The notes below the pieces were generated by a model, which ran no database searches, was not told the origin of the DNA, and worked only from the letters and a program-made list of their open reading frames with translations. The position numbers were made by a program, and so were the translations under genes. From Kitasatospora sp. SolWspMP-SS2h (GTDB lineage Bacteria; Actinomycetota; Actinomycetes; Streptomycetales; Streptomycetaceae), in NCBI RefSeq assembly GCF_003259315.1, contig NZ_QLLT01000011.1, positions 186,001-250,000 on the forward strand: a DNA stretch of 64,000 nt, written 5' to 3'. Positions within the stretch are counted from its first letter, which is position 1, and every line of letters starts with the position of its first letter. Of the stretch, positions 8,158-16,752 are shown one piece after another.

Positions 8158-9654
8158 GTGACCTCCCGGAACGCCCCCGAAACCCCCGCGGCGGACCCGC
8201 GCCGCTGGTGGGCCCTGGCGGTCATCGCCATCGCCCAGCTGATGATCGTCCTCGACGCGACGATCGTGAACATCGCCCTCCCGTCCGCGCAGAGGGCGCT
8301 CGACATCTCCGACGCCAACCGGCAGTGGGTGATCACCGCCTACACGCTGGCCTTCGGCGGACTGCTGCTGCTCGGCGGCCGGATCGGCGACCTGTTCGGC
8401 CGCAAGCGGACCTTCATGGTCGGCCTGCTCGGCTTCGCCCTGGCCTCCGGCCTCGGCGGCTTCTCCACCACCGGCGGGATGCTGTTCGCCGCCCGCGCCC
8501 TCCAGGGCGCCTTCGGCGCGCTGCTCGCCCCCTCCGCGCTCTCCCTGCTCTCCGTCACCTTCCGCGACCCGCGCGAACGCGCCACCGCGTTCGGCATCTT
8601 CGGTGCCCTGGCCGGCGGCGGCGCGGCGATCGGACTGATCACCGGCGGACTGCTCACCGAGTACCTGTCCTGGCGCTGGTGCCTGTACGTCAACGTGCCG
8701 ATCGCGATCGTCACCGGCATCGGCGCGTACTACCTGCTGGTCCGCGACCACGTCGACCGCTCCCGCCGGGTCCGGCTCGACCTGCCCGGCGCGGTGCTCG
8801 GCTGCGGCGGCCTGCTGGCCATCGTGTACGGCACCTCCGAGGCGGTCTCCCGCGGCTGGGACGACTGGCTGGTGCTCACCGCGCTCTGCGTCGGCGTCGC
8901 CCTGCTCGCCGTCTTCGCCGCGGTCGAGCGGCGCACCGAGCACGCGCTGCTGCCCATCCACCTGATCAGCGACCGCAACCGGGCCGGCGGCGCGCTCGCG
9001 GTCGGACTCGCCGTGATCGGCATGTTCGGCCTGTTCCTCTTCCTCACCTACTACCTCCAGGTGATCAAGGGCTACTCGCCGATCAAGGCCGGCGTCTCCT
9101 TCCTGCCGATGACCGCCGCCATCGTGATCAGCGCGGCCGGCATCGCCTCCCGGCTGATGACCCGCATCCCCACCCGCAACCTGGTCGTCCCCGGCCTGCT
9201 GCTCGGCGCCGCCGGCATGGCCTGGCTCACCCAGATCAAGGTCGACAGCCCGTACGCCTCCATGGTGCTGCCCGCCGAGCTGCTGCTCGGCTTCGGCATG
9301 GGCCTGGTCTTCATGCCCACCATGAGCCTGGCCACCCTGGGCGTCGCCCCGCAGGAGACCGGTGCCGCGGCCGCCATCATCAACAGCGCCCAGCAGGTCG
9401 GCGGCTCGATCGGCACCGCACTGCTCAACACCATCGCCGCCAGCGTCACCGCCACCTACCTGGCCGCCCGCAACCCCACCGACCCGCTGGTCCAGGCCCA
9501 GGGCGCGGTGCACGGCTACGCCGTCGCCACCACCGTCGCCATGGGCATCCTGCTGCTCGCCGCGGTGATCGCCTTCCTGCTGATCAACCACCGCCCCGCC
9601 CCCGGCGAGGCCGAGGGCGAGGGCGCCGCGGCCGAGGCCCGCGCCGTGGTCTGA
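8158..9654 (+). CDS. MFS drug exporter, DHA2 family (14 TM)
   Basis: 498 aa from a GTG at 8158 preceded by GGAAGG. An in-frame ATG at 8002 would add 52 residues of low-complexity, non-membrane sequence and overlaps the intergenic region, so the later start is preferred. DHA2 marks: LDATIVNIALP (motif D1) in TM1, GGRIGDLFGRKR (motif A) at about residues 74-85, LAGGGAAIGLITGGLLTEYLSWRW (motif C) and about 14 membrane helices. It would export cationic drugs or dyes by proton antiport; the substrate is not predictable. A TTGACA (8051) lies upstream but without a clear -10. Confidence 0.9.
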   Translation: MTSRNAPETPAADPRRWWALAVIAIAQLMIVLDATIVNIALPSAQRALDISDANRQWVITAYTLAFGGLLLLGGRIGDLFGRKRTFMVGLLGFALASGLGGFSTTGGMLFAARALQGAFGALLAPSALSLLSVTFRDPRERATAFGIFGALAGGGAAIGLITGGLLTEYLSWRWCLYVNVPIAIVTGIGAYYLLVRDHVDRSRRVRLDLPGAVLGCGGLLAIVYGTSEAVSRGWDDWLVLTALCVGVALLAVFAAVERRTEHALLPIHLISDRNRAGGALAVGLAVIGMFGLFLFLTYYLQVIKGYSPIKAGVSFLPMTAAIVISAAGIASRLMTRIPTRNLVVPGLLLGAAGMAWLTQIKVDSPYASMVLPAELLLGFGMGLVFMPTMSLATLGVAPQETGAAAAIINSAQQVGGSIGTALLNTIAASVTATYLAARNPTDPLVQAQGAVHGYAVATTVAMGILLLAAVIAFLLINHRPAPGEAEGEGAAAEARAVV

Positions 9655-9687
9655 CCCGCGCCGTGGTCCGACCCCGCCGTGGGCCGA
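9638..9687 (+). repeat. 17-bp repeats spanning the MFS stop codon
   Basis: Units CCCGCGCCGTGGTCTGA (9638-9654, ending with the stop codon), CCCGCGCCGTGGTCCGA (9655-9671) and a diverged 16-bp third copy (9672-9687). A gene-end duplication. Confidence 0.8.
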
Positions 9688-9717
9688 CCCGCTTGCACGG
9701 ACCACGGACGCACCGCC

Positions 9718-9761
9718 GGGTGGCGGGCCCGCCCCGGACGGGTGGCGGGCCCGCCCCGGCC
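9718..9761. repeat. 22-bp direct repeat with internal palindrome
   Basis: Two 22-bp copies (9718-9739, 9740-9761) differ at one base. Each holds GGCGGGCCCGCC, so either can fold as a hairpin. Lies between the MFS and protease genes; may act as a terminator. Confidence 0.75.
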
Positions 9762-9899
9762 CGGCACCCGTCCGGGCCGGGAATCTCACCGGGCTCCCAG
9801 GCGGCACTGACGGCTTTCCCAGCTCCGCGGCGGATATTGGAGCCCGGAGCGGGCACACGCGCACCGCCATGACCAGTACCGGCCGGAAACGGGGCACCG

Positions 9900-10877
9900 A
9901 TGGGACGACACACCAGGCAGGACGGACGGAGCCCGCTGCGGTCGGCCGCCCTCACCTCGGTCCTCGCCGTCGGCGTCGTCGGCGCGATGGCCACCGCCGG
10001 GGTCTTCACCGTCCACCTGCGCCACCCCGGACGGCCCAGCACCGACACCGTGGCGATGACCGCCCCGGCGCCCGCCGCCACCGCCGCGTCCTCGTCGGCC
10101 CCGACGCCGACGCCGACCCCCGCGGTCACCCCCGCCGCGGCCTCCGACCCCGCGGCCGGCGGTCCCGACACCGTGCAGCTGGCCGCCCCCGTCACCGCCC
10201 CCACCCTGCTCGCCCCGCCCGCCGCGCCGCCGGACACCGCCCCCGGCACCACCGCGACCGCCCCCGACGACGCCGAGTCCCGCCGGGTCGGCGCCCTGTT
10301 CTCCGGCCCGACCGGCCCCGGCCACCACTTCTGCACCGCCAGCGTCATCGACAGCCCCGGCCGCGACCTGATCCTCACCGCCGCGCACTGCCTCTCCTCC
10401 GCGAACGGCGTCACCTTCGTCCCCGGCTACCGCGACGGCCGTGCCCCGTACGGCAGTTGGCAGGTCACCGAGGTGTACACCGCGGACGGCTGGCGGCACG
10501 GCGGCGACCCGGACGAGGACTTCGCGATCCTCGCCGTCGCCCCCCGGGACGGCCGCCTGATCGAGGACGTCCTCGGCGGCAACCCGCTCGGCACCGACGC
10601 CTCCTGGACCGCCCAGGTCCGCCTCTACGGCTACCCGGCCGGCGCCGAACTCCCCCGCCTGTGCACCAACACCACCAGCCGGCAGGACACCTACCAGCGC
10701 CGCATCGACTGCCCCTCCTTCCCCGGTGGCACCAGCGGCGGCCCCTTCGTCGACACCGCCACCGGCCGGGTCATCGGCGTCATCGGCGGCTACCAGCAGG
10801 GCGGCGACACCGAGGACACCTCCTACAGCGCCGCCTTCGACCACACCGTCGCCGAACTCCTCGCCGAGGCGAGCTGA
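9900..10877 (+). CDS. Secreted or membrane-anchored trypsin-like serine protease
   Basis: 325 aa, ATG start. Residues 15-38 form one hydrophobic segment after an Arg-rich N-terminus (signal or anchor), followed by a Pro/Thr/Ala-rich linker (50-125). The S1/V8-type catalytic domain has H163 in LTAAHC, D207 in DPDEDFAIL and S279 in PGGTSGGPF, with cysteine pairs near C145/C164 and C255/C271. It acts outside the membrane. No chaperone or substrate partner adjacent. Four 14-bp repeats begin at its stop codon. Confidence 0.9.
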   Translation: MGRHTRQDGRSPLRSAALTSVLAVGVVGAMATAGVFTVHLRHPGRPSTDTVAMTAPAPAATAASSSAPTPTPTPAVTPAAASDPAAGGPDTVQLAAPVTAPTLLAPPAAPPDTAPGTTATAPDDAESRRVGALFSGPTGPGHHFCTASVIDSPGRDLILTAAHCLSSANGVTFVPGYRDGRAPYGSWQVTEVYTADGWRHGGDPDEDFAILAVAPRDGRLIEDVLGGNPLGTDASWTAQVRLYGYPAGAELPRLCTNTTSRQDTYQRRIDCPSFPGGTSGGPFVDTATGRVIGVIGGYQQGGDTEDTSYSAAFDHTVAELLAEAS

Positions 10878-10932
10878 CCGGGCGGACCGCACCGGGCGGA
10901 TCGCACCGGCCGGACCGGACCGGCCGGACCGG
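10877..10932 (+). repeat. Four 14-bp tandem repeats directly after a stop codon
   Basis: ACCGGGCGGACCGC, ACCGGGCGGATCGC, ACCGGCCGGACCGG and ACCGGCCGGACCGG run head to tail from the last base of the protease stop codon. Confidence 0.85.
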
Positions 10933-10983
10933 GCCCGCCGCCCGGCCGCGCCGCTCTGTCCGCCGCCCGCCCGGGAGGCGACA

Positions 10984-11775
10984 ATGGGGCGTCGACGCAC
11001 AGGCACGGGGGGAGGCGCGGTGTTCCGGCGCTGGTGGTTTCTCAAGGTCGCGGCGGCCGTCCCGGCGAGCCCCGCCGCACCGCCGACCCGGCGCGAGGAG
11101 CGGGCCCGCCGGGCGCTGCTGCTGGGGGAGTGGGAGGCGCTGCGGGAGCGCCTGCGGGAGACCGCCGCCGAGCGGGTGACCGCCGCCGGGGCCGTCTTCC
11201 GGACCGCCGAACTGGAGCTGGGCGGCGAGGAGTCGGCCGCCCGGCTGGCCTACCAGTGGGCGCTGGAGGCGTACGAGGCCGCGGGGCGGCTGCTCGACCG
11301 GGCCGGGGACGCGGACACCGACCTGCCGGACCTGGCCGCCGCGATCGTGCTGGCCGAGCAGGCCGTCGAACGGCTCGGCGCCGCGCACCTGCTGCACGCC
11401 GGGAAGCGCCCCGCCCCGCTCCAGGTGCGCTGCTACTGGAACCCGCTGCACGGCCCCGCCGAGACCCCGCCCGCGCCGGGCCGGGGCGGCAAGGCGCGGC
11501 GGCGCCCGCACCTGTCGCCCCGGGAGGCCGCCGCCGAGCGCCGCCCCGCCTGCCGCTCCTGCCGGGCCGCGATCCTCGCGGGCCAGACCCCGGACGTGCT
11601 GCCCGCGCTGCTGCCCGCGAAGGCCGCGCCGGGCCGCAGGGGACCGGTGCTGGTGCCCTACTTCGCCGTCCCCCGCCAGTGGTCGCCGTGGTCGACCACG
11701 GCCTGCGGCGCGTACGACCGCGGCGCCCCGGCACTGGTGCTGCGCGGCGGCCACCGCCGACCCGGCCCGCGCTGA
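10984..11775 (+). CDS. Uncharacterised protein with cysteine pair
   Basis: 263 aa, ATG 5 nt after GGGAGG. A second start (GTG at 11020 after GGAGG) would give a protein beginning VFRRWWFLK. The middle (50-140) is a helical, leucine/alanine-rich region (ERARRALLLGEWEALRERLRET, LAYQWALEAYEAAGRLLDRA). The C-terminal part has VRCYWNPLHG, then CRSCRAAILAGQ (a CxxC that could bind zinc with the upstream Cys/His), and ends VPYFAVPRQWSPWSTTACGAYD. I do not recognise the family. Codon use is like its neighbours. Confidence 0.7.
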   Translation: MGRRRTGTGGGAVFRRWWFLKVAAAVPASPAAPPTRREERARRALLLGEWEALRERLRETAAERVTAAGAVFRTAELELGGEESAARLAYQWALEAYEAAGRLLDRAGDADTDLPDLAAAIVLAEQAVERLGAAHLLHAGKRPAPLQVRCYWNPLHGPAETPPAPGRGGKARRRPHLSPREAAAERRPACRSCRAAILAGQTPDVLPALLPAKAAPGRRGPVLVPYFAVPRQWSPWSTTACGAYDRGAPALVLRGGHRRPGPR

Positions 11776-11782
11776 CGCCCCG

Positions 11783-12163
11783 TCAGGCCGCCGCCGCCGG
11801 GGCGAAGCCGCCGCGGGAGCCGCCGTCGAGCAGGGCGGGCCAGTCGAGCGGGCCGGTGAGCGCGGCCGGGTCGGGCAGCGAGACGACGAGCGCGCCGCCG
11901 GCCCGCTCGACCTCGGCGCACCAGCGGGCGACGCCGTCGGTGCCGGAGGAGCCGCCCAGGGTGGGGAAGAGGCAGCCCGCGTCGCCGGGGCCGTCCAGCA
12001 CGCACATGGTCAGGCTGGCGAACACCGACCAGCCGTCCAGCCCGGGCACCGCGCCGTCCGCGACCCGCAGCACCGGCAGCGCGCCGTGCACCGGGGCGCC
12101 GCCCAGCAGCAGGATCGGCGCGGACGCCCCGGACACGAGTCGGACCTGCTCAGCGGAGATCAT
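11783..12163 (-). CDS. Uncharacterised small protein
   Basis: 126 aa from ATG at 12163; a GTG directly before (12166) is an equal start. Reads MISAEQVRLVSGASAPILLL, then LDGWSVFASLTMCVLD, GDAGCLFPTLGGSSGTDGV, AGGALVVSLPDPAAL and LDWPALLDGG. Looks like a compact soluble alpha/beta fold. It is convergent with the CxxC gene at 11775. The open frame continues to 12481 but the upstream part is Arg/Pro/Gly-rich shadow sequence. No function inferred. Confidence 0.6.
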   Translation of the reverse strand: MISAEQVRLVSGASAPILLLGGAPVHGALPVLRVADGAVPGLDGWSVFASLTMCVLDGPGDAGCLFPTLGGSSGTDGVARWCAEVERAGGALVVSLPDPAALTGPLDWPALLDGGSRGGFAPAAAA

Positions 12164-12555
12164 CACCCCGGTACCCTGCCACACCCCGGCGGCCGGCCCC
12201 GGGCCGGAACCCCGTCGGCGGGGCGGGAGTTCAGCGCCGCGCGCGCTCCCCGGCCGGCCGGCCGACCTCGGCCGGGAACCGCTCCGGGACTCCGCCGGTG
12301 GCGCGCGGGCGCGCCCGCTCCCCGGCGGTGAGCCGCGCGACCGCGCCGTCCCCGGTGAAGGCGCACGCGTGCGTCCGGCCCGACTCGCCCCGGACGGCCG
12401 GTCGGCCCGGCGGTCCGTCCGGCCGGCGCGGGACGGGCTCCGTCCTGGCCACCGCGCCACCCCCTCGCTCTCCGGCCGCACGCTCGCGCGGCCGCGGTGG
12501 CGGGCAGCCCGGCGCCCGCCGTCCGGGGGCGCCGGGACAGCCCGGGGACAGCGGA
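12164..12555. other. Gene-poor interval
   Basis: About 390 bp between the small minus-strand gene and the tRNA terminator. Extremely G+C rich, with only short low-complexity reading frames on both strands. I see no RNA gene or convincing promoter; it presumably contains the promoter of the minus-strand gene near 12170-12230. Confidence 0.5.
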
Positions 12556-12584
12556 AAGGCCCAAGTCCGTTGGACTTGGGCCTT
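12556..12584 (-). terminator. Intrinsic terminator of the tRNA-Arg gene
   Basis: Perfect 13-bp stem (AAGGCCCAAGTCC paired with GGACTTGGGCCTT) with a 3-nt loop. It lies 20 nt beyond the 3' end of the tRNA on the minus strand and is followed there by TTTCC. Confidence 0.85.
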
Positions 12585-12604
12585 GTTCGACACTTCCTGC
12601 GAAG

Positions 12605-12676
12605 TGCCCCCGGTAGGATTCGAACCTACGCACCCGCCTCCGGAGGGCGGTGCTCTATCCCCTGAGCTACGGGGGC
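12605..12676 (-). tRNA. tRNA-Arg (anticodon CCG)
   Basis: 72 nt on the minus strand. Acceptor GCCCCCG/CGGGGGC with discriminator A; D arm GCTC-AGGGGATA-GAGC; anticodon arm CCGCC-CTCCGGA-GGCGG giving anticodon CCG (reads CGG); T arm GTAGG-TTCGAAT-CCTAC. CCA is not encoded. A strong terminator follows. No integrated element or repeated tRNA 3' end is seen nearby. Confidence 0.97.
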
Positions 12677-12857
12677 CTTGGGCTGACCTCGCGGTGCTGC
12701 CCGGCCTGACGGGGAAAACACTACCAGGGAAACTCCGTGCTCCGTGCACGGGTTTCCCCGGCCCGGTCGGGCGCCGCTCCGACGCCCCGTCGGCGGGTGG
12801 CCGGCAAGTGGCCGAAAGGCCGGACGCGAAGGGCGGGGCGCGGCTACCCTCGGTGAG

Positions 12858-13358
12858 GTGGCGGCGACGTCGGGGCGGGTCCTCGTGGTGGACGACAGCG
12901 AGGTGATCCGCCAGTTGATCAGGGTCAACCTGGAGCTGGAGGGCTTCGAGGTGGTGACCGCCGCCGACGGTGCCGAGTGCCTGGAGGTGGTCGGCCGGGT
13001 CGCGCCGGACGTGGTCACGCTGGACGTGGTGATGCCCCGGCTGGACGGCCTGCGCACCGCGGCCCGGCTGCGCGCGGCGCGGGAGACCGCGCACCTGCCG
13101 ATAGCGATCGTGAGCGCCTGCACGCCGGCCGACCTGGAGCGCGGCGAGTCGGTCGGGGTGGACGGCTACCTGGCCAAGCCCTTCGACCCGGCGGAGCTGG
13201 TCGCCCTGGTGCGGCGGCTGCGGGCGGCGGCGGCCGGACGGCGGCGGTTCGCCTACGACTTCGGGGGACAGGCGCGGGCGCTCGCGCAAACCTGCCGCGA
13301 TTCAGCCCTGAGCGAACAGGCGCAGGAACTCGTCCGGCCGGAGGAGCCCCACCCGTGA
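12858..13358 (+). CDS. Stand-alone response regulator (receiver domain)
   Basis: 166 aa from GTG 12858 (VAATSGRVLVVDDSEVIRQL). CheY-like receiver: acidic pair DD in VVDDSE, phospho-acceptor D in VVTLDVVMPRLDG, switch position A/S in IVSACTP and K in YLAKPFDP. After the receiver there are only about 40 residues (FAYDFGGQARALAQTCRDSA), so no DNA-binding domain. No kinase gene is adjacent. TACCCT (12845-12850) lies 7 nt before the GTG with no RBS, indicating a leaderless mRNA. It sits between tRNA-Arg and argS, on the argS strand, with its own likely promoter. Confidence 0.85.
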   Translation: MAATSGRVLVVDDSEVIRQLIRVNLELEGFEVVTAADGAECLEVVGRVAPDVVTLDVVMPRLDGLRTAARLRAARETAHLPIAIVSACTPADLERGESVGVDGYLAKPFDPAELVALVRRLRAAAAGRRRFAYDFGGQARALAQTCRDSALSEQAQELVRPEEPHP

Positions 13359-13475
13359 GATGTGCCCGCCAGCGGTGACGTCCGACGAGACGAAGCACGC
13401 CCGGCGGCGCGGCGCGGCCCGCCGCGGGCAAACCGGGTGGCGGCCGGGTCCCCCCTCTCGCCTACGCTTGGCACC

Positions 13476-15131
13476 GTGACACCCGCAGAACTCTCCCAGG
13501 CAGTCCAGGCCGCCGTCAGCGCCGCCGCCCAGGCCGGCGAGCTGACCGTCGACGTGCCCGCGCACGTCACGGTCGAGCGGCCCAAGAACAGGGACCACGG
13601 CGACTACGCCACCAACGTGGCCCTCCAGCTCGCGAAGTCGGCCGGCAAGCCGCCGCGAGCCGTCGCGGAGGTCCTGGCCGGGCGGCTGCGAGAGATCCCC
13701 GGCGTCGCGAAGGTCGACATCGCCGGTCCGGGCTTCCTGAACATCACGCTGGACGCCGCCACCCAGGGCGAGCTGGCGCGCACCATCGTCGAGGCGGGCG
13801 AGGCGTACGGCCGCAACGAGGCGCTCAAGGGCCTGCGGATCAACCTGGAGTTCGTCTCGGCGAACCCGACCGGCCCGATCCACATCGGCGGCGTCCGCTG
13901 GGCCGCCGTCGGCGACTCGCTGGCCCGGGTGCTCAAGGCCACCGGCGCCGAGGTGTCGACCGAGTACTACCTGAACGACGCGGGCGTGCAGATCACCAAG
14001 TTCGCCACGTCGCTCAGGGCCGCCGCCAACGGGCGGCCCGCCCCCGAGGACGGCTACGTCGGCGAGTACATCACCGACATCGCCAAGGCCGTCACCGACG
14101 GCGTCCCCGGCGTGCTCGACCTGCCCGAGGACGAGCAGCTCCAGGTGTTCCGCACCGAGGGCCTCCGGCTGATGGTCGCCGAGATCCAGCGCTCGATGGC
14201 CGAGTTCGGGGTGCACTTCGACACCTGGTTCTCCGAGCGGACGCTGCACGACTCCGGCGCCGTCGAGAAGGCCATCGAGCGGCTGCGCGAGCAGGGCCAC
14301 GTCTTCGACCGGGACGGCGCGATCTGGCTGCGCACCACCGACTTCGGCGACGACAAGGACCGCGTCCTGATCAAGGCCGACGGCGAGAACACCTACTTCG
14401 CCGCCGACGCCGCCTACTACCTGAGCAAGCGGGACCGCGGCGCGGAGGTCTCGGTCTACATGCTCGGCGCCGACCACCACGGCTACGTCAACCGCCTCAA
14501 GGCCATCGCGGCCTGCGCCGGCGACGACATGGACCGCAACATCGAGGTGATGATCGGCCAGTTCGTGAAGATGCTGCGCGACGGCAAGGAGGTCCGGCTC
14601 TCCAAGCGCGCGGGCAACATCATCACGATCGACGACGTGATCGACTGGATCGGCGTGGACGCGGCCCGCTACATGCTGGTGCGGCAGTCCACCGACTCCA
14701 CCATCACCATCGACATCGACCTGGTGACCAGCACCTCCCGGGAGAACCCGGTCTACTACGTGCAGTACGCGCACGCCCGGATGTGCTCGGTGCAGCGCAA
14801 CGCGGTGGAGAAGGGCATCACCCGCAGCGCGGACTTCACGCCGGAGCTGCTCGACTCCGAGTGGGAGAACGCCCTGCTCGGCCAGCTCGGCGAGTTCCCG
14901 CGGGTGCTGGCCAAGGCCGGCGAGCTGCGCGAGCCGCACCACGTGGCCACGTACCTGGAGGAACTGGCCCGCGCCTACCACCGGTTCTACGACAACTGCC
15001 AGATCCTGCCGAAGGGCGACGAGGAGGTCACCGACCTCACCCACGCCCGCCTCTGGCTGGCCGACGCCACCCGGACGACGCTGGCCAACGGCCTCCACCT
15101 GCTCGGCGTCTCGGCGCCCGAGCGGATGTAG
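13476..15131 (+). CDS. argS: Arginyl-tRNA synthetase
   Basis: 551 aa. Class I synthetase: N-terminal Add-1 domain (1-115), HIGH-like PTGPIHIGG (H136), KMSKS-like VRLSKRAGN (near 374-382) and a DALR anticodon domain ending in SAPERM. It charges tRNA-Arg with arginine in the cytoplasm. GTG 13476 is chosen because the protein then begins MTPAELSQAVQAA as expected. TACGCT (13463-13468) is 7 nt upstream, so the message may be leaderless. A hairpin separates it from lysA. Confidence 0.97.
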   Translation: MTPAELSQAVQAAVSAAAQAGELTVDVPAHVTVERPKNRDHGDYATNVALQLAKSAGKPPRAVAEVLAGRLREIPGVAKVDIAGPGFLNITLDAATQGELARTIVEAGEAYGRNEALKGLRINLEFVSANPTGPIHIGGVRWAAVGDSLARVLKATGAEVSTEYYLNDAGVQITKFATSLRAAANGRPAPEDGYVGEYITDIAKAVTDGVPGVLDLPEDEQLQVFRTEGLRLMVAEIQRSMAEFGVHFDTWFSERTLHDSGAVEKAIERLREQGHVFDRDGAIWLRTTDFGDDKDRVLIKADGENTYFAADAAYYLSKRDRGAEVSVYMLGADHHGYVNRLKAIAACAGDDMDRNIEVMIGQFVKMLRDGKEVRLSKRAGNIITIDDVIDWIGVDAARYMLVRQSTDSTITIDIDLVTSTSRENPVYYVQYAHARMCSVQRNAVEKGITRSADFTPELLDSEWENALLGQLGEFPRVLAKAGELREPHHVATYLEELARAYHRFYDNCQILPKGDEEVTDLTHARLWLADATRTTLANGLHLLGVSAPERM

Positions 15132-15161
15132 CCACCCCACCCCCGAACGCGCAGCACAGCG

Positions 15162-15199
15162 GGGGCGGCGACCGGTCGACGGAGACCGGTGGCCGCCCC
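15162..15199. terminator. Hairpin between argS and lysA
   Basis: Arms GGGGCGGC-G-ACCGGT and ACCGGT-G-GCCGCCCC with an 8-nt loop and one mismatch; 14 base pairs. No T run, as is usual in high-GC hosts. Confidence 0.7.
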
Positions 15200-15227
15200 T
15201 CGCCATAGGTCGAGGAAGTCGCCAAAG

Positions 15228-16619
15228 ATGAGTCGCTCCGCCCACCCCGCAGGCCCCCGGCACGGCGACGTGCTGCCCGAGGGCCACTACCAGGCCCCGC
15301 CGGCCGACCTCAACGCGCTCGACCCCAAGGTCTGGTCGCGCACCGTGACCCGCGACGCCGAGGGCGTCGCCACCGTCGGCGGCGTCGACGTGCGCACCCT
15401 GGCGGCCGAGTTCGGCACCCCCGCGTACGTGATGGACGAGGCGGACTTCCGCGCCCGGGCCCGGGCCTGGCGGGACGCCTTCGGCGCGGACGCCGACGTG
15501 TACTACGCGGGCAAGGCGTTCCTCTCCAAGGCCGTGGTGCGCTGGCTGCACGAGGAGGGCCTGAACGTCGACGTCTGCTCGGCGGGCGAGCTGCACGTGG
15601 CACTGGCGGCCGGCATGCCGGGGGAGCGGATCGCGCTGCACGGCAACAACAAGTCGGTGCCGGAGCTGGAGCAGGCGGTGAAGGCCGGGGTCGGCCACAT
15701 CGTGGTCGACTCCTTCCAGGAGATCGAGCGGCTGGCGGAGATCGCCGACGCCCAGGGCGTCCGGCAGCCGGTGCTGATCCGGATCACCGTCGGCGTCGAG
15801 GCGCACACCCACGAGTTCATCGCCACCGCGCACGAGGACCAGAAGTTCGGCCTGTCGCTCTCCGGCGGCCTGGCCGCCGAGGCGGTCCGCCGGGTGCTGG
15901 CCCGGCCGTCCCTGGAACTGCGCGGCATCCACTCGCACATCGGCTCGCAGATCTTCGACTTCGCCGGGTTCGAGGTGGCCGCCCGCCGGGTGGTCGGCCT
16001 GCTCGCCGAGGTCCGCGACGAGCACGGCGTCGAGCTGCCGGAGATCGACCTCGGCGGCGGCCTGGGCATCGCCTACACCCCCGAGGACGACCCGCGCGAG
16101 CCCGCCGAGATCGCCGCCTCGCTCAGCGAGATCGTCCGGCGCGAGTGCGCCGCCGCCGAGCTGGCCGTCCCCCGGATCTCGGTCGAGCCCGGCCGGGCGA
16201 TCGTCGGTCCGACCGCGTTCACGCTGTACGAGGTCGGCACCGTCAAGGAGTTGGAGGGCCTGCGCACCTACGTCAGCGTGGACGGCGGCATGTCCGACAA
16301 CATCCGCACCGCGCTGTACGACGCCGCGTACTCGGTCGCGCTGGTCTCCCGCACCAGCGAGGCCGAGCCGATGCTCGCCCGGGTGGTCGGCAAGCACTGC
16401 GAGTCCGGCGACATCGTGGTCAAGGACGCCTTCCTGCCCGCCGACCTGGCCCCCGACGACCTGATCGCGGTGCCCGCGACCGGCGCCTACTGCCGCTCGA
16501 TGGCGAGCAACTACAACCACGCCCTCAAGCCCCCGGTGCTGGCCGTCGCGGACGGAGCGGCCCGGGTGATCGTCCGCCGCGAGACGGAGGAGGATCTCCT
16601 GCGGCTCGATATCGGCTGA
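15228..16619 (+). CDS. lysA: Diaminopimelate decarboxylase
   Basis: 463 aa. Fold-type III PLP enzyme: PLP lysine K96 in VYYAGKAFLSKA, then HGNNKS, GIHSHIGSQI, DLGGGLGIAYTPED, SVEPGRAIVG and the active-site Cys/Glu in KHCESGDI, with YNH near the end. It converts meso-diaminopimelate to lysine, the last step of the pathway. ATG 15228 follows GAGGAAG by 9 nt; the in-frame GTG at 15189 is less likely. It lies upstream of the hom-thrC-thrB group. Confidence 0.96.
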   Translation: MSRSAHPAGPRHGDVLPEGHYQAPPADLNALDPKVWSRTVTRDAEGVATVGGVDVRTLAAEFGTPAYVMDEADFRARARAWRDAFGADADVYYAGKAFLSKAVVRWLHEEGLNVDVCSAGELHVALAAGMPGERIALHGNNKSVPELEQAVKAGVGHIVVDSFQEIERLAEIADAQGVRQPVLIRITVGVEAHTHEFIATAHEDQKFGLSLSGGLAAEAVRRVLARPSLELRGIHSHIGSQIFDFAGFEVAARRVVGLLAEVRDEHGVELPEIDLGGGLGIAYTPEDDPREPAEIAASLSEIVRRECAAAELAVPRISVEPGRAIVGPTAFTLYEVGTVKELEGLRTYVSVDGGMSDNIRTALYDAAYSVALVSRTSEAEPMLARVVGKHCESGDIVVKDAFLPADLAPDDLIAVPATGAYCRSMASNYNHALKPPVLAVADGAARVIVRRETEEDLLRLDIG

Positions 16620-16752
16620 CGAAATTTTCGTCTCAGAACGTGGACCAGCCGTAGATCCGTGCGGAAAGTCCCGGAGACTGGTGGGAAACAGGCAGGCCCC
16701 CGGGGGCGACGGAACACCCCGACGGGGACCGAAGAATGCAGAGCGGAGTCGG

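Noticed and set aside
12605..12676. tRNA-Arg as an attachment site of an integrative element
   Set aside because: No integrase and no repeated tRNA 3' end within reach; the region to the right is core chromosome.
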